Assembly (NCBI GenBank): GCA_035765535.1
Contig: DASTXE010000006.1
Location: 742,587-806,586 of the forward strand
Length of the DNA: 64,000 bases
Reading direction: 5' to 3'
Source: Rickettsiales bacterium
GTDB taxonomy: Bacteria; Pseudomonadota; Alphaproteobacteria; Rickettsiales; JABCZZ01
Part shown: positions 1 to 8,797 of the stretch, in pieces
How positions within the stretch are numbered: position 1 is the first letter of the stretch
Layout of the letters: each line of letters opens with the position of its first letter
Made by a program: the position numbers and the translations under genes
The notes under the pieces: model-generated
Seen by the model: the letters and a program-made list of their open reading frames with translations, nothing else
Told to the model about the DNA's origin: nothing
Databases searched by the model: none

Positions 1-2
1 GT

Positions 3-512
3 CCTTCCGTAGCGCGCTATTACCAGAATGATGAAGCCAATCGGAAAAGCTACACAGAAGATGGATTCTACAAAACGGGAGATATTGTTGCACTGGATGC
101 CGATGGACATATTACGATCGTGGGACGAAAGAGCGAGATATTTGTCGTAAATGACAGGGAAGTCATTCCCGCCGCCCTGGACAAAGTAGCCCAGACCATT
201 CCGGCAGTAAAGGAAGCGGCGACCTTCCCCGTAACCAATGAAGGTCAAACCACAGTAGGTATGATTCTGGCTATTGGGGAAGGCACCAACCCTGCTGATG
301 CGGCCGAAAGCCTCAGGCAAACCCTTGGCGATATCCCGGTACACATCTTTTTTGCCTCCAAAATACCCCAACAATATCTGACCTCCAAGGGATCATTGAG
401 GCGCGGCGTTATGACGCAGGAACTAAGCGGCAGAGCAGGCAATGCGCCAGAAATCCATTTTCTGGAGTTGGATGCCGGACGTCCGGCAAGCGTGGGAGGA
501 CCAGGAAGGTAA
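3..512 (+). CDS. AMP-binding (acyl-CoA synthetase-like) protein, 3' end only
   Basis: The reading frame is open from base 3 and the gene enters the window without its 5' end; 169 residues remain. The visible part is the hinge and C-terminal lid of the ANL (adenylate-forming) superfamily. It has a DGFYKTGD motif, then GRKSE about 25 residues later, then a lid domain ending in SKGSLRRG, where the lysine is a candidate for the catalytic lysine of the adenylation step. Enzymes of this superfamily activate a carboxylate as an acyl-AMP, usually passing it to CoA or a carrier protein; the substrate cannot be told from this end. The stop lies one base before the next start, so the two genes are probably co-transcribed and translationally coupled. 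Confidence 0.8.
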   Translation, partial: PSVARYYQNDEANRKSYTEDGFYKTGDIVALDADGHITIVGRKSEIFVVNDREVIPAALDKVAQTIPAVKEAATFPVTNEGQTTVGMILAIGEGTNPADAAESLRQTLGDIPVHIFFASKIPQQYLTSKGSLRRGVMTQELSGRAGNAPEIHFLELDAGRPASVGGPGR

Positions 513-513
513 C

Positions 514-1572
514 ATGACCCGATATGCCCCTCTCTCCAGAAAACCGTCGTTACGCGAAGTATTCAAAGAGGATATCGCCGCACATACATGGAGCGGTGAA
601 GAAGGCCAGCCCGATCCGCTGTCACGAAGCGGCGAAGACGCATTCACTCAATCCCCTTTAAGGAAATTTGCCAAGAACGGAGACTGGCTGTCGGCCGTCA
701 GGATTGTCGCAGGCGATGAAGAATTCACTCATATCTTAAAAAACGTCGACAACATTACCTGGCCGGCCGGTATCATTATCACCGAGGAAAGCAAACAATT
801 CCATCAGAAGCTTCTGCAGGGGGAAGAGATTGGAATAGAGGGTATCTCGCAGGTATTTCCCAAAAGAGGTGCCGCTGCGAAAGTGCTGGACGGTAAAGAA
901 AGTATTTTCTGCCCTTATGATGAAAGCGCAAGGCCACCCCTTGTCAATGCAGACATATGCGGCAGCCTTCAGGAAAAATACGGGCATCTGGAACCTTCTC
1001 CCGTAATCGTACCGATCAGGTCCACACCGCGGGCAGATGGCTCCATGAATTACATGGCGGAAGCTTTTGCCTGGGCGGTATCACAAAAATCGGGCATTCG
1101 CGTTGCCCCTCGAGGAATAGGTGTTGTAGCCAAATCCGTCAGCAGAACAGACTGCGATGATGCAGACAGATTAAGGCAGGAAGACGCAAGAATAGATGTC
1201 CCTCGCGGGCTGAAAAATGTCATACTGCTGGATGACACCGTTTATACGGGACGCAGCATGATCCGGGTTGCGGAGGAAATCTTAGCCAAGGGAGGCTCTC
1301 TCCTGGGAGCGCCGCAATGCCTCAGAGGTTATTATGAGGATACCACTTTATTTCCTTCTGAGAAAAAGCTGGAACTGCTGGAGCAAAAGATTGGGGCAGA
1401 ATATAACAATCACAACGAGTTTTGGAACGAATTTACGCAGCATACAAGTTTAACACAAGACAGAATCACCGATACAGAAGTGGATATTTTGCTGCAGCAA
1501 TCTTCGCTTAAAGCATTTGTGGGTGCATTGGAGCAATCACTAAGCAGAGCGGCTTCTACACGATACATGTAA
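514..1572 (+). CDS. Phosphoribosyltransferase-like protein
   Basis: This is a 352-residue protein. The start at 514 is preferred over an in-frame ATG at 442 because it follows the upstream stop by one base and has a purine-rich Shine-Dalgarno (GGAGG...GGAAGG). Around residues 235-248 is VILLDDTVYTGRSM, matching the PRPP-binding signature of type I phosphoribosyltransferases (hydrophobic run, two Asp, then T-G). The rest of the protein is much longer than a normal PRTase (about 180-220 residues) and I do not recognise its N-terminal 100 residues. The PRTase fold is also used by regulators and by enzymes of unusual nucleotide or amide chemistry, so the reaction is open. Pairing with an adenylating enzyme suggests a shared small pathway that begins outside the window. 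Confidence 0.65.
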   Translation: MTRYAPLSRKPSLREVFKEDIAAHTWSGEEGQPDPLSRSGEDAFTQSPLRKFAKNGDWLSAVRIVAGDEEFTHILKNVDNITWPAGIIITEESKQFHQKLLQGEEIGIEGISQVFPKRGAAAKVLDGKESIFCPYDESARPPLVNADICGSLQEKYGHLEPSPVIVPIRSTPRADGSMNYMAEAFAWAVSQKSGIRVAPRGIGVVAKSVSRTDCDDADRLRQEDARIDVPRGLKNVILLDDTVYTGRSMIRVAEEILAKGGSLLGAPQCLRGYYEDTTLFPSEKKLELLEQKIGAEYNNHNEFWNEFTQHTSLTQDRITDTEVDILLQQSSLKAFVGALEQSLSRAASTRYM

Positions 1573-1683
1573 CTCACCTCTTCCCACCCCAACACATCAT
1601 GGAAAAGATGAAGAAACTTGGCTTTAAATAGGGTTTGGGTTGTCTCCTAATCTAAATATTCTATTTACCTGCTTGCATATATA

Positions 1684-1833
1684 AATTCCCTGTATCAAGA
1701 AATAATTTCCCTGCTGAATTTTTAGGGAATACCATAGTAACTTACTAACATTATGGGGGTTTTTAGACTTCTAGATCCAATGTATGGCTAAATTTACAAT
1801 AATTCCCTGTTCTTTCCCTGATAAACAGGGAAT
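1684..1833. repeat. Cluster of TTCCCTG motifs
   Basis: The AT-rich intergenic stretch contains direct copies of TTCCCTG near 1686, 1707, 1803 and 1814. Inverted counterparts (AGGGAAT) lie near 1724 and 1827, with a further TTTCCCT near 2034. The copies near 1803-1833 can pair as a hairpin. No gene is visible between 1573 and 2147. Such arrays may mark protein-binding sites or the remains of a mobile element; the sequence alone does not decide. Confidence 0.45.
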
Positions 1834-1874
1834 TTGTCACAGAGAGCGGTTCGCGGCAGACTACGCCCACCGCC

Positions 1875-2024
1875 ATTACTGATTATATGGATTTATCATC
1901 CATATAATCAGTAATCACGATGTGATGAGATGAGAACGTAGTTCGACAATTTTTCAGGAAGAAAAATTGGACGCCGCAGCAAAGCGAGGCGCCGCCTGAC
2001 GGCAAATGGTCAGGAGACCATTTG
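1875..2024. repeat. Run of five short palindromes
   Basis: Successive perfect inverted repeats are visible. An 18-base arm pair spans 1875-1892 and 1898-1915 around a five-base loop. GAAC-GTA-GTTC lies near 1934-1944. Arms of 9 bases occur at 1947-1955/1961-1969 and again at 2003-2011/2016-2024. AGGCG-C-CGCCT lies at 1987-1997. Two of the loops read AGGA. No uridine run follows any of them, so simple terminators are unlikely. Candidates are a structured non-coding RNA, a palindromic intergenic repeat or a recombination site. Confidence 0.5.
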
Positions 2025-2147
2025 TCAATCTCATTTCCCTTTTACTAATTAATCATATGGTTCGTCAGATCGAGAACTAAGAATGCTTCCTCCCAATTTC
2101 GAGAACATGACTTTGCCTGTTAAGCTGTATCTAGCATCTTATCGGGC

Positions 2148-2717
2148 ATGCATGGATTGCAAATATGCCATAGAACTACTCAAGAGCAGCTCTATAAGCT
2201 TTCAAATTGGAAAGTTCAATGGGCTGGTATTTGCGCATTATTAAAAACATCTATTCATTTAATGCGTGAGAAGGACGCAAAATCATGCTTACCTGAACCA
2301 CTTAAAAACAGTCTCCATTCTGCATGGAATGAACTTAGAAAGAATAGAACAAAATACTCTATTTTCTGGGATTTTATTGATAAAGAGCGCCATAACATCC
2401 TTAAAGAATATGAGTTTTCTGCGTACGAAGCAATTTTAACAGAAGATGGTACCGTAAAGAAAACCTTTCGTAGCCTTTTATCTATAATGGAAGAAGGAGA
2501 AAAAGAGACCCTATTGATAAAAAGCGGCCCATATGAAGGGCGTTTAGCTCTTGAGGTATTAACCGAAGCTGTTCAATGGATTGAAGATTATATTTTTGAT
2601 GCAATCAGAAAGACTGGCTACGATCCTCATGAATCTCGGCGTACAACCGCACTTTTACCCCCACTGCAATCAAAGGGATTGAGCTTGCTAGAAGAAATTT
2701 GGCAACACCCTGCCTAA
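2148..2717 (+). CDS. Hypothetical protein
   Basis: The frame encodes 189 residues with ordinary composition, no signal peptide and no membrane segment. The middle contains an acidic, aromatic helix-like stretch (WDFIDKERHNILKEYEF), which I recall from conserved uncharacterised proteins of alphaproteobacteria. I know no function. The start is uncertain: the ATG at 2148 has no clear Shine-Dalgarno and an in-frame ATG at 2262 would give 151 residues, but the WKVQWAGIC stretch before it looks protein-like, so the longer form is kept. The gene is lower in GC than its neighbours and follows a repeat-rich intergenic region, which may point to acquisition. Confidence 0.5.
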   Translation: MHGLQICHRTTQEQLYKLSNWKVQWAGICALLKTSIHLMREKDAKSCLPEPLKNSLHSAWNELRKNRTKYSIFWDFIDKERHNILKEYEFSAYEAILTEDGTVKKTFRSLLSIMEEGEKETLLIKSGPYEGRLALEVLTEAVQWIEDYIFDAIRKTGYDPHESRRTTALLPPLQSKGLSLLEEIWQHPA

Positions 2718-2758
2718 TACATATAAAATTTTCACTCTGCTAAATTGCATATGAGAAA

Positions 2759-3412
2759 TCATCCCACCGCCACTGCATTAGTAAAAACCGCCAGCTGCGC
2801 AGCAAACGCACGTTGATATGCAGGCCGCACTTCGCCCCGGGCAACATAAGCAGCAAGATTCGGGTACTCCTCCAGAAGCCCTGAAGGTCTGAGCCTGAGC
2901 AGCACAGACACCATCATCAGATCGCCCGCGCTGAATTCACCGTCAAGCCAGTCCGCATCGCCAAGGTGAGCAGAAAGCTGATTCAAACGGTTGCGTATGC
3001 GGTCCTGAACCAGAGGCAAGCGCTCTTTACTCCAGGGCTTGTCACCCTCATGCAATTTGACGGTGACGAGATCGAGGATCGGCGGCTCTATCGTATTGAC
3101 CGCAGCAAACATCCACGCGATCGCGCGTGCACGGGCATTGGCATTTTTCGGCAGAAGTCCCGCATTGTTTTCTGCAATATGAAACACAATCGCTCCTGAC
3201 TCGAACAGGGCAAGATCGCCCTCCTCATAGGTTGGAATCTGCCCGAAAGGATTGATCGCCAGATGCGCAGGCTCCTTCATCGCTTTGAAGGAAAGAAGCC
3301 GCACATCATAAGGCTGGCCCACTTCCTCAAGCGCCCAGCGGACGCGCGTGTCGCGCGCGAGCCCTTTGCCGCCATCGGGCGACCGTTCAAATGCGGTAAT
3401 GGTAGGAGTCAT
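2759..3412 (-). CDS. Glutathione S-transferase family protein
   Basis: The protein has 217 residues, typical of cytosolic GSTs. The N-terminal thioredoxin-like half contains the glutathione-site pattern NPFGQIPTYEEGDLALFESGAI (cis-Pro, then Glu-Ser gamma-glutamyl binding), and an all-helical C-terminal half follows. GSTs conjugate or reduce electrophiles with glutathione. The gene is the last of three on the minus strand: its start overlaps the SRPBCC stop by one base, and a TetR regulator heads the operon, so induction by a small toxic compound is likely. No membrane segment or signal is seen; the protein should be cytosolic. Confidence 0.88.
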   Translation of the reverse strand: MTPTITAFERSPDGGKGLARDTRVRWALEEVGQPYDVRLLSFKAMKEPAHLAINPFGQIPTYEEGDLALFESGAIVFHIAENNAGLLPKNANARARAIAWMFAAVNTIEPPILDLVTVKLHEGDKPWSKERLPLVQDRIRNRLNQLSAHLGDADWLDGEFSAGDLMMVSVLLRLRPSGLLEEYPNLAAYVARGEVRPAYQRAFAAQLAVFTNAVAVG

Positions 3413-3837
3413 TACGCCGCCCTCGCGCTTGCTGCTTCCACATGCTTGCGGAAATTATCCAGAATGGATTGCCAGCCAAATCGCTGCTGCTCAATCGGAT
3501 AGACATTTTCGCTATCGAACGTCACACGCACCTTCACTCCTTTGGCCTCAGGAATAAACTCAACCTGCGCAGTGCGGTCGCCAAACGCATATTCGATTCG
3601 CTGCTTATCGACGATCTTGGTATAGGTTCCGGCGAAATCGAACCCCATGCTGCCGTCTTTTGCTTCCATGCGTGAACTGAACGCTCCACCTTCGCGTAAG
3701 TCCACTTCCGCTTTTGTGGTATGCCAATCATCCGAAGCCGCATTCCACTGCATGATATCCGCCGGTGATGTATAGGCGCTCCATACTGTATTGATCGGTG
3801 CATTGACGATGGTTTCAACGGTAATTTTCTGGCTCAT
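3412..3837 (-). CDS. SRPBCC (AHSA1-like) protein
   Basis: This 141-residue protein has the START/Bet v1-like fold pattern of the AHSA1 family. It opens with a KITVETIVNAPINTVWSAYT strand-helix, has W-N-A-A-S-D-D-W in the middle, and ends with a long amphipathic helix (GWQSILDNFRKHVEA). These proteins have a hydrophobic pocket and are often found beside ArsR or TetR regulators, but their ligands are mostly unknown. It overlaps the TetR gene by 4 bases upstream and the GST gene by 1 base downstream, so the three form one tightly coupled operon. Two relatives occur later in the window (57897 and 58761). Confidence 0.85.
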   Translation of the reverse strand: MSQKITVETIVNAPINTVWSAYTSPADIMQWNAASDDWHTTKAEVDLREGGAFSSRMEAKDGSMGFDFAGTYTKIVDKQRIEYAFGDRTAQVEFIPEAKGVKVRVTFDSENVYPIEQQRFGWQSILDNFRKHVEAASARAA

Positions 3838-4475
3838 GATAATTCTCCTGAGAAGGTTGGTTTGCGAAAAAGATAAACGATATAGCGGCGCAGATGGTCA
3901 ATGCTCTCCCCGGCTACGGCAGCATCGCCTTTTGCTTTAGCGAGAATAAATGCACCCTGCAAAACAGCCTGTGTGTGCAGTGCAAGACTTCGCGCCGTCC
4001 AGTCCGCGCTAATGCCGTGCGATTTCATCGCTTCATCAATATCGGCTTCCACTTTTGCCGCATGGCTGCTGATGCTGGCATTGCACGCATCGCGAATAGC
4101 GGGGCATGTCTCATAAACTTCCTGCACCATCGTGCCGATCAGGCAGGTAAATTCAGGGACGTTACCGACCAGTATTTCCTTGCGGAAATCGATATAACCC
4201 AGCACACGCTTCAGCGGATCTTTATGGCGATGATAAGGTGCCGCCGCAAAAAACTCACTCGTGATTTGCGACCAGTATTCCGCAGCCGCCACGGCCAGCG
4301 CTTCCTTTCCCTTGAAGTGATGGAAAAAAGAACCCTTCGCCACCCCGGCTTCGGCGCATAATTCGTCGACTGTTGTGGCTTCATAGCCCTTCGTGCGGAT
4401 CACTTTAAGTGCCGCATCCAGCAGCTTTTGCCGTGCCGCCGCCATAGGGCGGTTATGGGAAGTCGTGTTGCTCAT
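3834..4475 (-). CDS. TetR/AcrR family transcriptional regulator
   Basis: The protein has 213 residues. The N-terminal DNA-binding domain (about residues 12-60) carries the usual TetR pattern: ALKVIRTKGYEATTVDELC, then AEAGVAKGSFFHHFKGKEAL, the second helix-turn-helix helix and its tail. The variable C-terminal domain would bind the inducer. It is the first gene of the TetR-SRPBCC-GST operon, and a near-palindromic 24-base site lies just upstream of its start, which points to autorepression. The end overlaps the SRPBCC start by 4 bases. Confidence 0.92.
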   Translation of the reverse strand: MSNTTSHNRPMAAARQKLLDAALKVIRTKGYEATTVDELCAEAGVAKGSFFHHFKGKEALAVAAAEYWSQITSEFFAAAPYHRHKDPLKRVLGYIDFRKEILVGNVPEFTCLIGTMVQEVYETCPAIRDACNASISSHAAKVEADIDEAMKSHGISADWTARSLALHTQAVLQGAFILAKAKGDAAVAGESIDHLRRYIVYLFRKPTFSGELS

Positions 4476-4482
4476 AAGAATA

Positions 4483-4506
4483 TTTATACCGACCAGTCAG
4501 TATAAA
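4483..4506. promoter_or_regulatory. Candidate TetR operator
   Basis: TTTATACCGACCAGTCAGTATAAA style palindrome: the outer seven bases of each side (TTTATAC/GTATAAA) pair perfectly and the inner part pairs except at two symmetric positions. It lies 8 bases upstream of the TetR start, where binding would block transcription of the operon. The central GACCAGTC-like core resembles known TetR-family operators. Confidence 0.65.
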
Positions 4507-4559
4507 TGCAAGAAAAATCTTAAGTGCCTTTAATATAAAGCATTATGCATCCGTTGAAT

Positions 4560-6248
4560 TTATTGCTGCGCTTTAAGCCAAGCCGCCAGCTCTTCCTTCG
4601 GCATCGGTCTGGCAAAGTAATAGCCCTGTCCTTTATCGCATCCAAGTGCTTTGAGCAGCTCTTTCTGCTCCTGGGTCTCAATACCTTCTGCGACCACTTT
4701 GAGATTGAGCGCATGCGCCAGATTGATAGTAGCACTGGCAATCAGCAGGTTATGGCCATTGGTCAGAATATCTGCGACGAAGGAACGGTCTATTTTCAGA
4801 ATATCCAGCGGCAGCTGGCTCAGATAACTGAGCGACGAATAACCTGTGCCGAAATCATCGATAAATACCGAAGCCCCTAACTCACGGCACAATGTCAAAG
4901 TCTGTATGGCCTGCTTTGGATTTTCCATCAGCGTGCCTTCGGTGACTTCCAGCGCAATATGCTTCGGGTCGATCCCGGCGCGCCGCAGTATTTCCTGCAA
5001 ATGGCGGGAAAAACCTTCCTGCTGGAAATCACGCGAGGCGAGGTTCAACGCAATATAGATCGGCTGTTCCTGTATGCCTTGCCATAAGACCGCATCTTCG
5101 CATGCCTGCCGTATGACATAGTCGCTGACTTCGGTAATAAGTCCGGATTTTTCCGCCAGCGGAATAAAGGCCAGAGGTGGAATCATTCCTCTTTCAGGAT
5201 GCTGCCAGCGCACCAGCGTCTCCACACCGCAAGGTTTCGCGGTTTTCAGATCGATGATCGGCTGATAATAATTCAGCAACTGGCGCTGCTGTATAGCAGT
5301 GCGTAAATCCCTTTCCAGCAGCACGCGCTGGCTCAGTTCTTCATTCAGCGCCGACGTATAAAATTCAAATGTGCTGTCGGCATTCTGCCGGGCGCGATGC
5401 AAGGCACTGTCCGCATGCGTAATCAATGTGTTCTTATCGCTGCCGCAGGCGGGATAAATCGCAATGCCGATGCTGGCGCCAATATGCAAAGCAAGCCCGT
5501 TGATTTCAAAAGGCCGCTCGACTACCTTCAGCAACTGGCCAGAAAGTTTGGCCAATTCCGCCGGAAGTGCGGACTGTCCGGTGACCAGTATCGCGAACTC
5601 GTCCCCCTCCATCCGCGCCACCGCGTCCTGCTGCGTAATGCGCTCGCTCAGCCGGACTCCCACCGCTTTCAGCAATGCCTGTCCCATCTCCGGCCCAAGC
5701 GTAGCGGTGACTTCCTTAAAGCGCCTGAGGCTTAACAGGAGCACCGCCAGCGGTGAATCCGGCTGACCGGCAAGCCTGCTTTCCAGACGCTCCATGAAAA
5801 GATTGCGGTTGATAAGGCCCGTCACACGATCGAAATGCGCCAGCTCAATAACTTTGCTCTCAAATTGTTTACGCTCGATGGCATAACGAATCGCGCGCGG
5901 CAGTATCTTATTACCGTATTGTCCTTTGACAATATAATCCTGCGCACCGCGCTGAAGCGCTCCCAGAGCTCTTTTATCGTCGTCCAGCCCCGTCATGACG
6001 ATAATGGGGACTCCGGGTAAATCACGGCGCAACTTTTCAATCGCTTCCATGCCGGTAATGCCCGGCAGGTTCAGGTCAAGCAGGAGAAGATTGAACGGTT
6101 TATTTTTATACTGCGGTTCCGCTTCCTCTAATGTAGGGGAATGTTGAATGGAAAATGTATGAGGGGCTTCCTGCTCCAGCATTTCCCGAATTAGGAATGC
6201 GTCGCCCTCATTATCCTCAATGATTAAAATATTAAGCGCAGCATCCAC
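4560..6248 (-). CDS. Receiver-GGDEF-EAL protein, probable c-di-GMP phosphodiesterase
   Basis: The 562-residue protein has three domains. The receiver (1-125) keeps the acidic pair E11-D12, the phosphoacceptor D58, a downstream T-G and K. The GGDEF domain (about 135-295) is degenerate: the signature reads EGDEF and the metal-binding DLDxF strand reads SLRRF, so cyclase activity is doubtful. The EAL domain (310-562) looks intact, with ETL at the EAL position, Asn in ALNLAS, EVTEG, DDFGTGYSSL, KIDRSF and AEGIET. The likely job is phosphorylation-controlled hydrolysis of c-di-GMP, with the GGDEF part perhaps sensing GTP. No cognate kinase is next to it. Confidence 0.9.
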   Translation of the reverse strand: MDAALNILIIEDNEGDAFLIREMLEQEAPHTFSIQHSPTLEEAEPQYKNKPFNLLLLDLNLPGITGMEAIEKLRRDLPGVPIIVMTGLDDDKRALGALQRGAQDYIVKGQYGNKILPRAIRYAIERKQFESKVIELAHFDRVTGLINRNLFMERLESRLAGQPDSPLAVLLLSLRRFKEVTATLGPEMGQALLKAVGVRLSERITQQDAVARMEGDEFAILVTGQSALPAELAKLSGQLLKVVERPFEINGLALHIGASIGIAIYPACGSDKNTLITHADSALHRARQNADSTFEFYTSALNEELSQRVLLERDLRTAIQQRQLLNYYQPIIDLKTAKPCGVETLVRWQHPERGMIPPLAFIPLAEKSGLITEVSDYVIRQACEDAVLWQGIQEQPIYIALNLASRDFQQEGFSRHLQEILRRAGIDPKHIALEVTEGTLMENPKQAIQTLTLCRELGASVFIDDFGTGYSSLSYLSQLPLDILKIDRSFVADILTNGHNLLIASATINLAHALNLKVVAEGIETQEQKELLKALGCDKGQGYYFARPMPKEELAAWLKAQQ

Positions 6249-6448
6249 AACTTATCCTACCTGGTTAAGTTTTTCACCGACAAACCCATTACGCTAAATA
6301 TTATAAGAAAATCTCTATCTACACAAGGACCATAAGCGTATGAATACGCTGGAGATGTCATGAATGCTCCGCCATACCGTTTCAACCGATAGAATTTTTA
6401 TGATGAAATCATCTACTCTGTTTTAACTATGCAAACACGGGAAGAAGT

Positions 6449-7138
6449 ATGAAACCCTCCATCACATTGCCGCCCTGGCCGCAGGACGCAAAACAGGCTA
6501 TCTCCATGCAGGAAGAGCTGCGCCGAAAGATCAGCCTGAACGACGATTTCGGCGAGATCAGAGTGATTGCCGGGGTCGATGTCAGCTATGATATTAACAA
6601 CAATATCAGCCGTGGTTTTGTCGTCTGCCTGCATGCGGATACGCTGCAGCCTTTCTGTTCGGTGAAAGCGGAACTTCCCACCACCTTCCCCTATATTCCG
6701 GGGTTACTGTCATTCCGGGAAATCCCGGTCATTATCAAAGCGCTCAATATGCTGGATAGGACGCCCGACCTCCTGATGGTGGATGGACAAGGTATCGCCC
6801 ATCCGCGCCGTCTAGGCATCGCGGCCCACCTTGGGGTGCTTACGGGGCTTCCCTCCATAGGAGTTGCAAAGTCGCGTCTGGTTGGAAGTTACAAAGAACC
6901 AGCCTTAGATAAAGGCAGTCAGAAACCACTGACGCATAAAGGGGAAAAAATCGGAACGGTGCTCCGCAGTAAGGACAAACTGCTCCCGCTATTTATTTCC
7001 CCCGGCAACCGTGTCTCTCATGAGACCGCTGTCAGAATCACCCTGGAATGCCTGACCAAATACCGCCTTCCCGAACCCACACGCATCGCGGATAAATTAT
7101 CGAAGGAGAAGAATCAGGATTCTTTGTTTACGGTGTAA
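6449..7138 (+). CDS. nfi: Endonuclease V
   Basis: This 229-residue protein matches endonuclease V, which cuts near deoxyinosine and other deaminated bases. Visible catalytic features are the first Asp in GVDVSY, Glu in the ELPTTFPYIPGLLSFRE block (which also carries the PYIPG wedge motif), and Asp in MVDGQGIAHPRRLGIA followed by a Lys in the GVAKSRL segment. The length agrees with bacterial Nfi. The gene stands alone between two minus-strand genes, with an AT-rich stretch upstream that should hold its promoter. Confidence 0.95.
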   Translation: MKPSITLPPWPQDAKQAISMQEELRRKISLNDDFGEIRVIAGVDVSYDINNNISRGFVVCLHADTLQPFCSVKAELPTTFPYIPGLLSFREIPVIIKALNMLDRTPDLLMVDGQGIAHPRRLGIAAHLGVLTGLPSIGVAKSRLVGSYKEPALDKGSQKPLTHKGEKIGTVLRSKDKLLPLFISPGNRVSHETAVRITLECLTKYRLPEPTRIADKLSKEKNQDSLFTV

Positions 7139-7147
7139 GGACTATTT

Positions 7148-8713
7148 CTAACGCCCACGCGGCTGCACATCCCCCCTCCGCCCCACTTCAAACGTATGTG
7201 ACGGAGTGCGGAAAACTTCCAGCCTGTCGATTGACGTCATACGCAGCAAATCTGCAGTATCGGATGGCGACATTCCCTTCACCGTCAAATCATCGCGCTC
7301 CGCACCGCCTAGCAATTGCGCCGCCATATCCGCCGCTCCCATGGCAAGCGCTCCCATCGCTCCAAGCCCTGCGACCACAACACCATTACTGCATCCCGGA
7401 ATCCTATCCACAATCGCATGATTATCCGGCGTAACGGGCCGTATCCCCGCCCAGCTTCCGGAATAGTGGGAAAGGTTTGCAATATCTCCCCCCAGTTGAT
7501 CGCGCAGGAATGCATGCGCCTGATCGGGATATAGCTTTTCGAACATCTCATACTGGCGCGTAAGAAAATCGATCGCAAACGGCTCACTCGTGCTGACATC
7601 CTTTGCACCGGAAAAAACCGTATAGCCTCCGACGCGCACACACGGTTTCCCCTCGTTATCATTGATCGGAATCATCACGGGTCCACCGTGTTTGTCCACA
7701 AACTTGAGGGGAATATGAAGCTTTTCTTCCGCAACAGGGACCGTCAATGTCGTGCCGCCGACTCCCATAATCGGAGACGAACGATAGCCCAATTTCTGCC
7801 AAATCGCCTGATCGGGCCCTGTAGCGAATACATAGCGGTCGTCCAGAGAGCCTACATGGCTGGTGCGTCCGTCCTGAGACTTCAATTGAAGTCCGGTAAT
7901 ATCGCCGGAGTTACCACCATATTCAATATTCTCGACTTCCTGTCCGCCTACGAAATTGATTTTGACACCCTGCGCTTTCAGATGCTCGAGCATTTTGGTG
8001 CAAAAAGCCTGACCGTTAATATTTCCACCCTGCTGAGAACAGTAAAGCGCATCCTGTCCGTAAGCATCCACCGCAGCAGGGCAATAGGCATGCGCCTCAT
8101 CCTGATTTAATTGTCGGCAGAATTGAGCATCACCTCCCACTCCCTGCAAAAAATCCCTGTCTTTCTCAAATTTTGTTCCGGTACCGTCGGCGTAAATTTT
8201 CAGAATACCGCTTTGGCCTTCTCCACTGGAATAGCGAAAGCTGCATGCGGATGCGAACTCGGGGTTTTCCTGGCAGAATCGTTCCCAGTCATGAATAGAA
8301 GATAATCCGAAACGATGATAAACGGTCTCGTCGGCACGCCGCACTTCCGGTGGCCGGTCGGCGCTTTTGACAACTTGTTCTACCCACCTTGTTTCATCTT
8401 TCGTGGCATCATGCAGCGCCCATCCGGAAGCAACTCCTTCGTTCCTTTGCGCATCAGGAATATAAGGCGTCGACAACCTGGTTCTGGCTTCATCCGCACG
8501 TGGGAAATCCACTGTCAAATAAGAATTGGCTGTCAGAAGCCCGCCATACGCCTGACTGCTGCCTTGGGCAACATCCGCATTGCGGTCGATAATCGTAATC
8601 TCTGGTACAGGCTCGCCTGAGGCACGCGCCTGCTCGGTGAGTTTATAAGCAGTCGCAAGTCCGGCAACACCCCCGCCGACAATATAAACATGCGATTGAT
8701 CTTCAGCAGACAT
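7148..8713 (-). CDS. FAD-dependent oxidoreductase, DAO (D-amino-acid dehydrogenase-like) family
   Basis: This 521-residue protein has an N-terminal Rossmann dinucleotide motif, YIVGGGVAGLATAYKL, and a C-terminal DAO-family block (GSWAGIRPVTPDNHAIVDRI, then GVVVAGLGAMGALAMGAAD), which places the isoalloxazine-binding part. Related enzymes oxidise amines such as D-amino acids, glycine or sarcosine. It is about 100 residues longer than DadA, with extra sequence in the substrate domain, so the substrate cannot be named. No signal peptide or membrane segment is seen. It is convergent with endonuclease V, the stops being 9 bases apart. Confidence 0.8.
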   Translation of the reverse strand: MSAEDQSHVYIVGGGVAGLATAYKLTEQARASGEPVPEITIIDRNADVAQGSSQAYGGLLTANSYLTVDFPRADEARTRLSTPYIPDAQRNEGVASGWALHDATKDETRWVEQVVKSADRPPEVRRADETVYHRFGLSSIHDWERFCQENPEFASACSFRYSSGEGQSGILKIYADGTGTKFEKDRDFLQGVGGDAQFCRQLNQDEAHAYCPAAVDAYGQDALYCSQQGGNINGQAFCTKMLEHLKAQGVKINFVGGQEVENIEYGGNSGDITGLQLKSQDGRTSHVGSLDDRYVFATGPDQAIWQKLGYRSSPIMGVGGTTLTVPVAEEKLHIPLKFVDKHGGPVMIPINDNEGKPCVRVGGYTVFSGAKDVSTSEPFAIDFLTRQYEMFEKLYPDQAHAFLRDQLGGDIANLSHYSGSWAGIRPVTPDNHAIVDRIPGCSNGVVVAGLGAMGALAMGAADMAAQLLGGAERDDLTVKGMSPSDTADLLRMTSIDRLEVFRTPSHTFEVGRRGDVQPRGR

Positions 8714-8797
8714 AACGGAACTCCTATCCTAACTCACTGAACGAAGGATAGAACATATACTGCAAATGAATATTGGGTAAACGCCAATTATAGAGCT

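Noticed and set aside
2107..2244. Short frame with a CxxC motif overlapping the start of the gene at 2148
   Set aside because: Only 45 codons, no ribosome-binding site, and a different frame from the better-supported gene.
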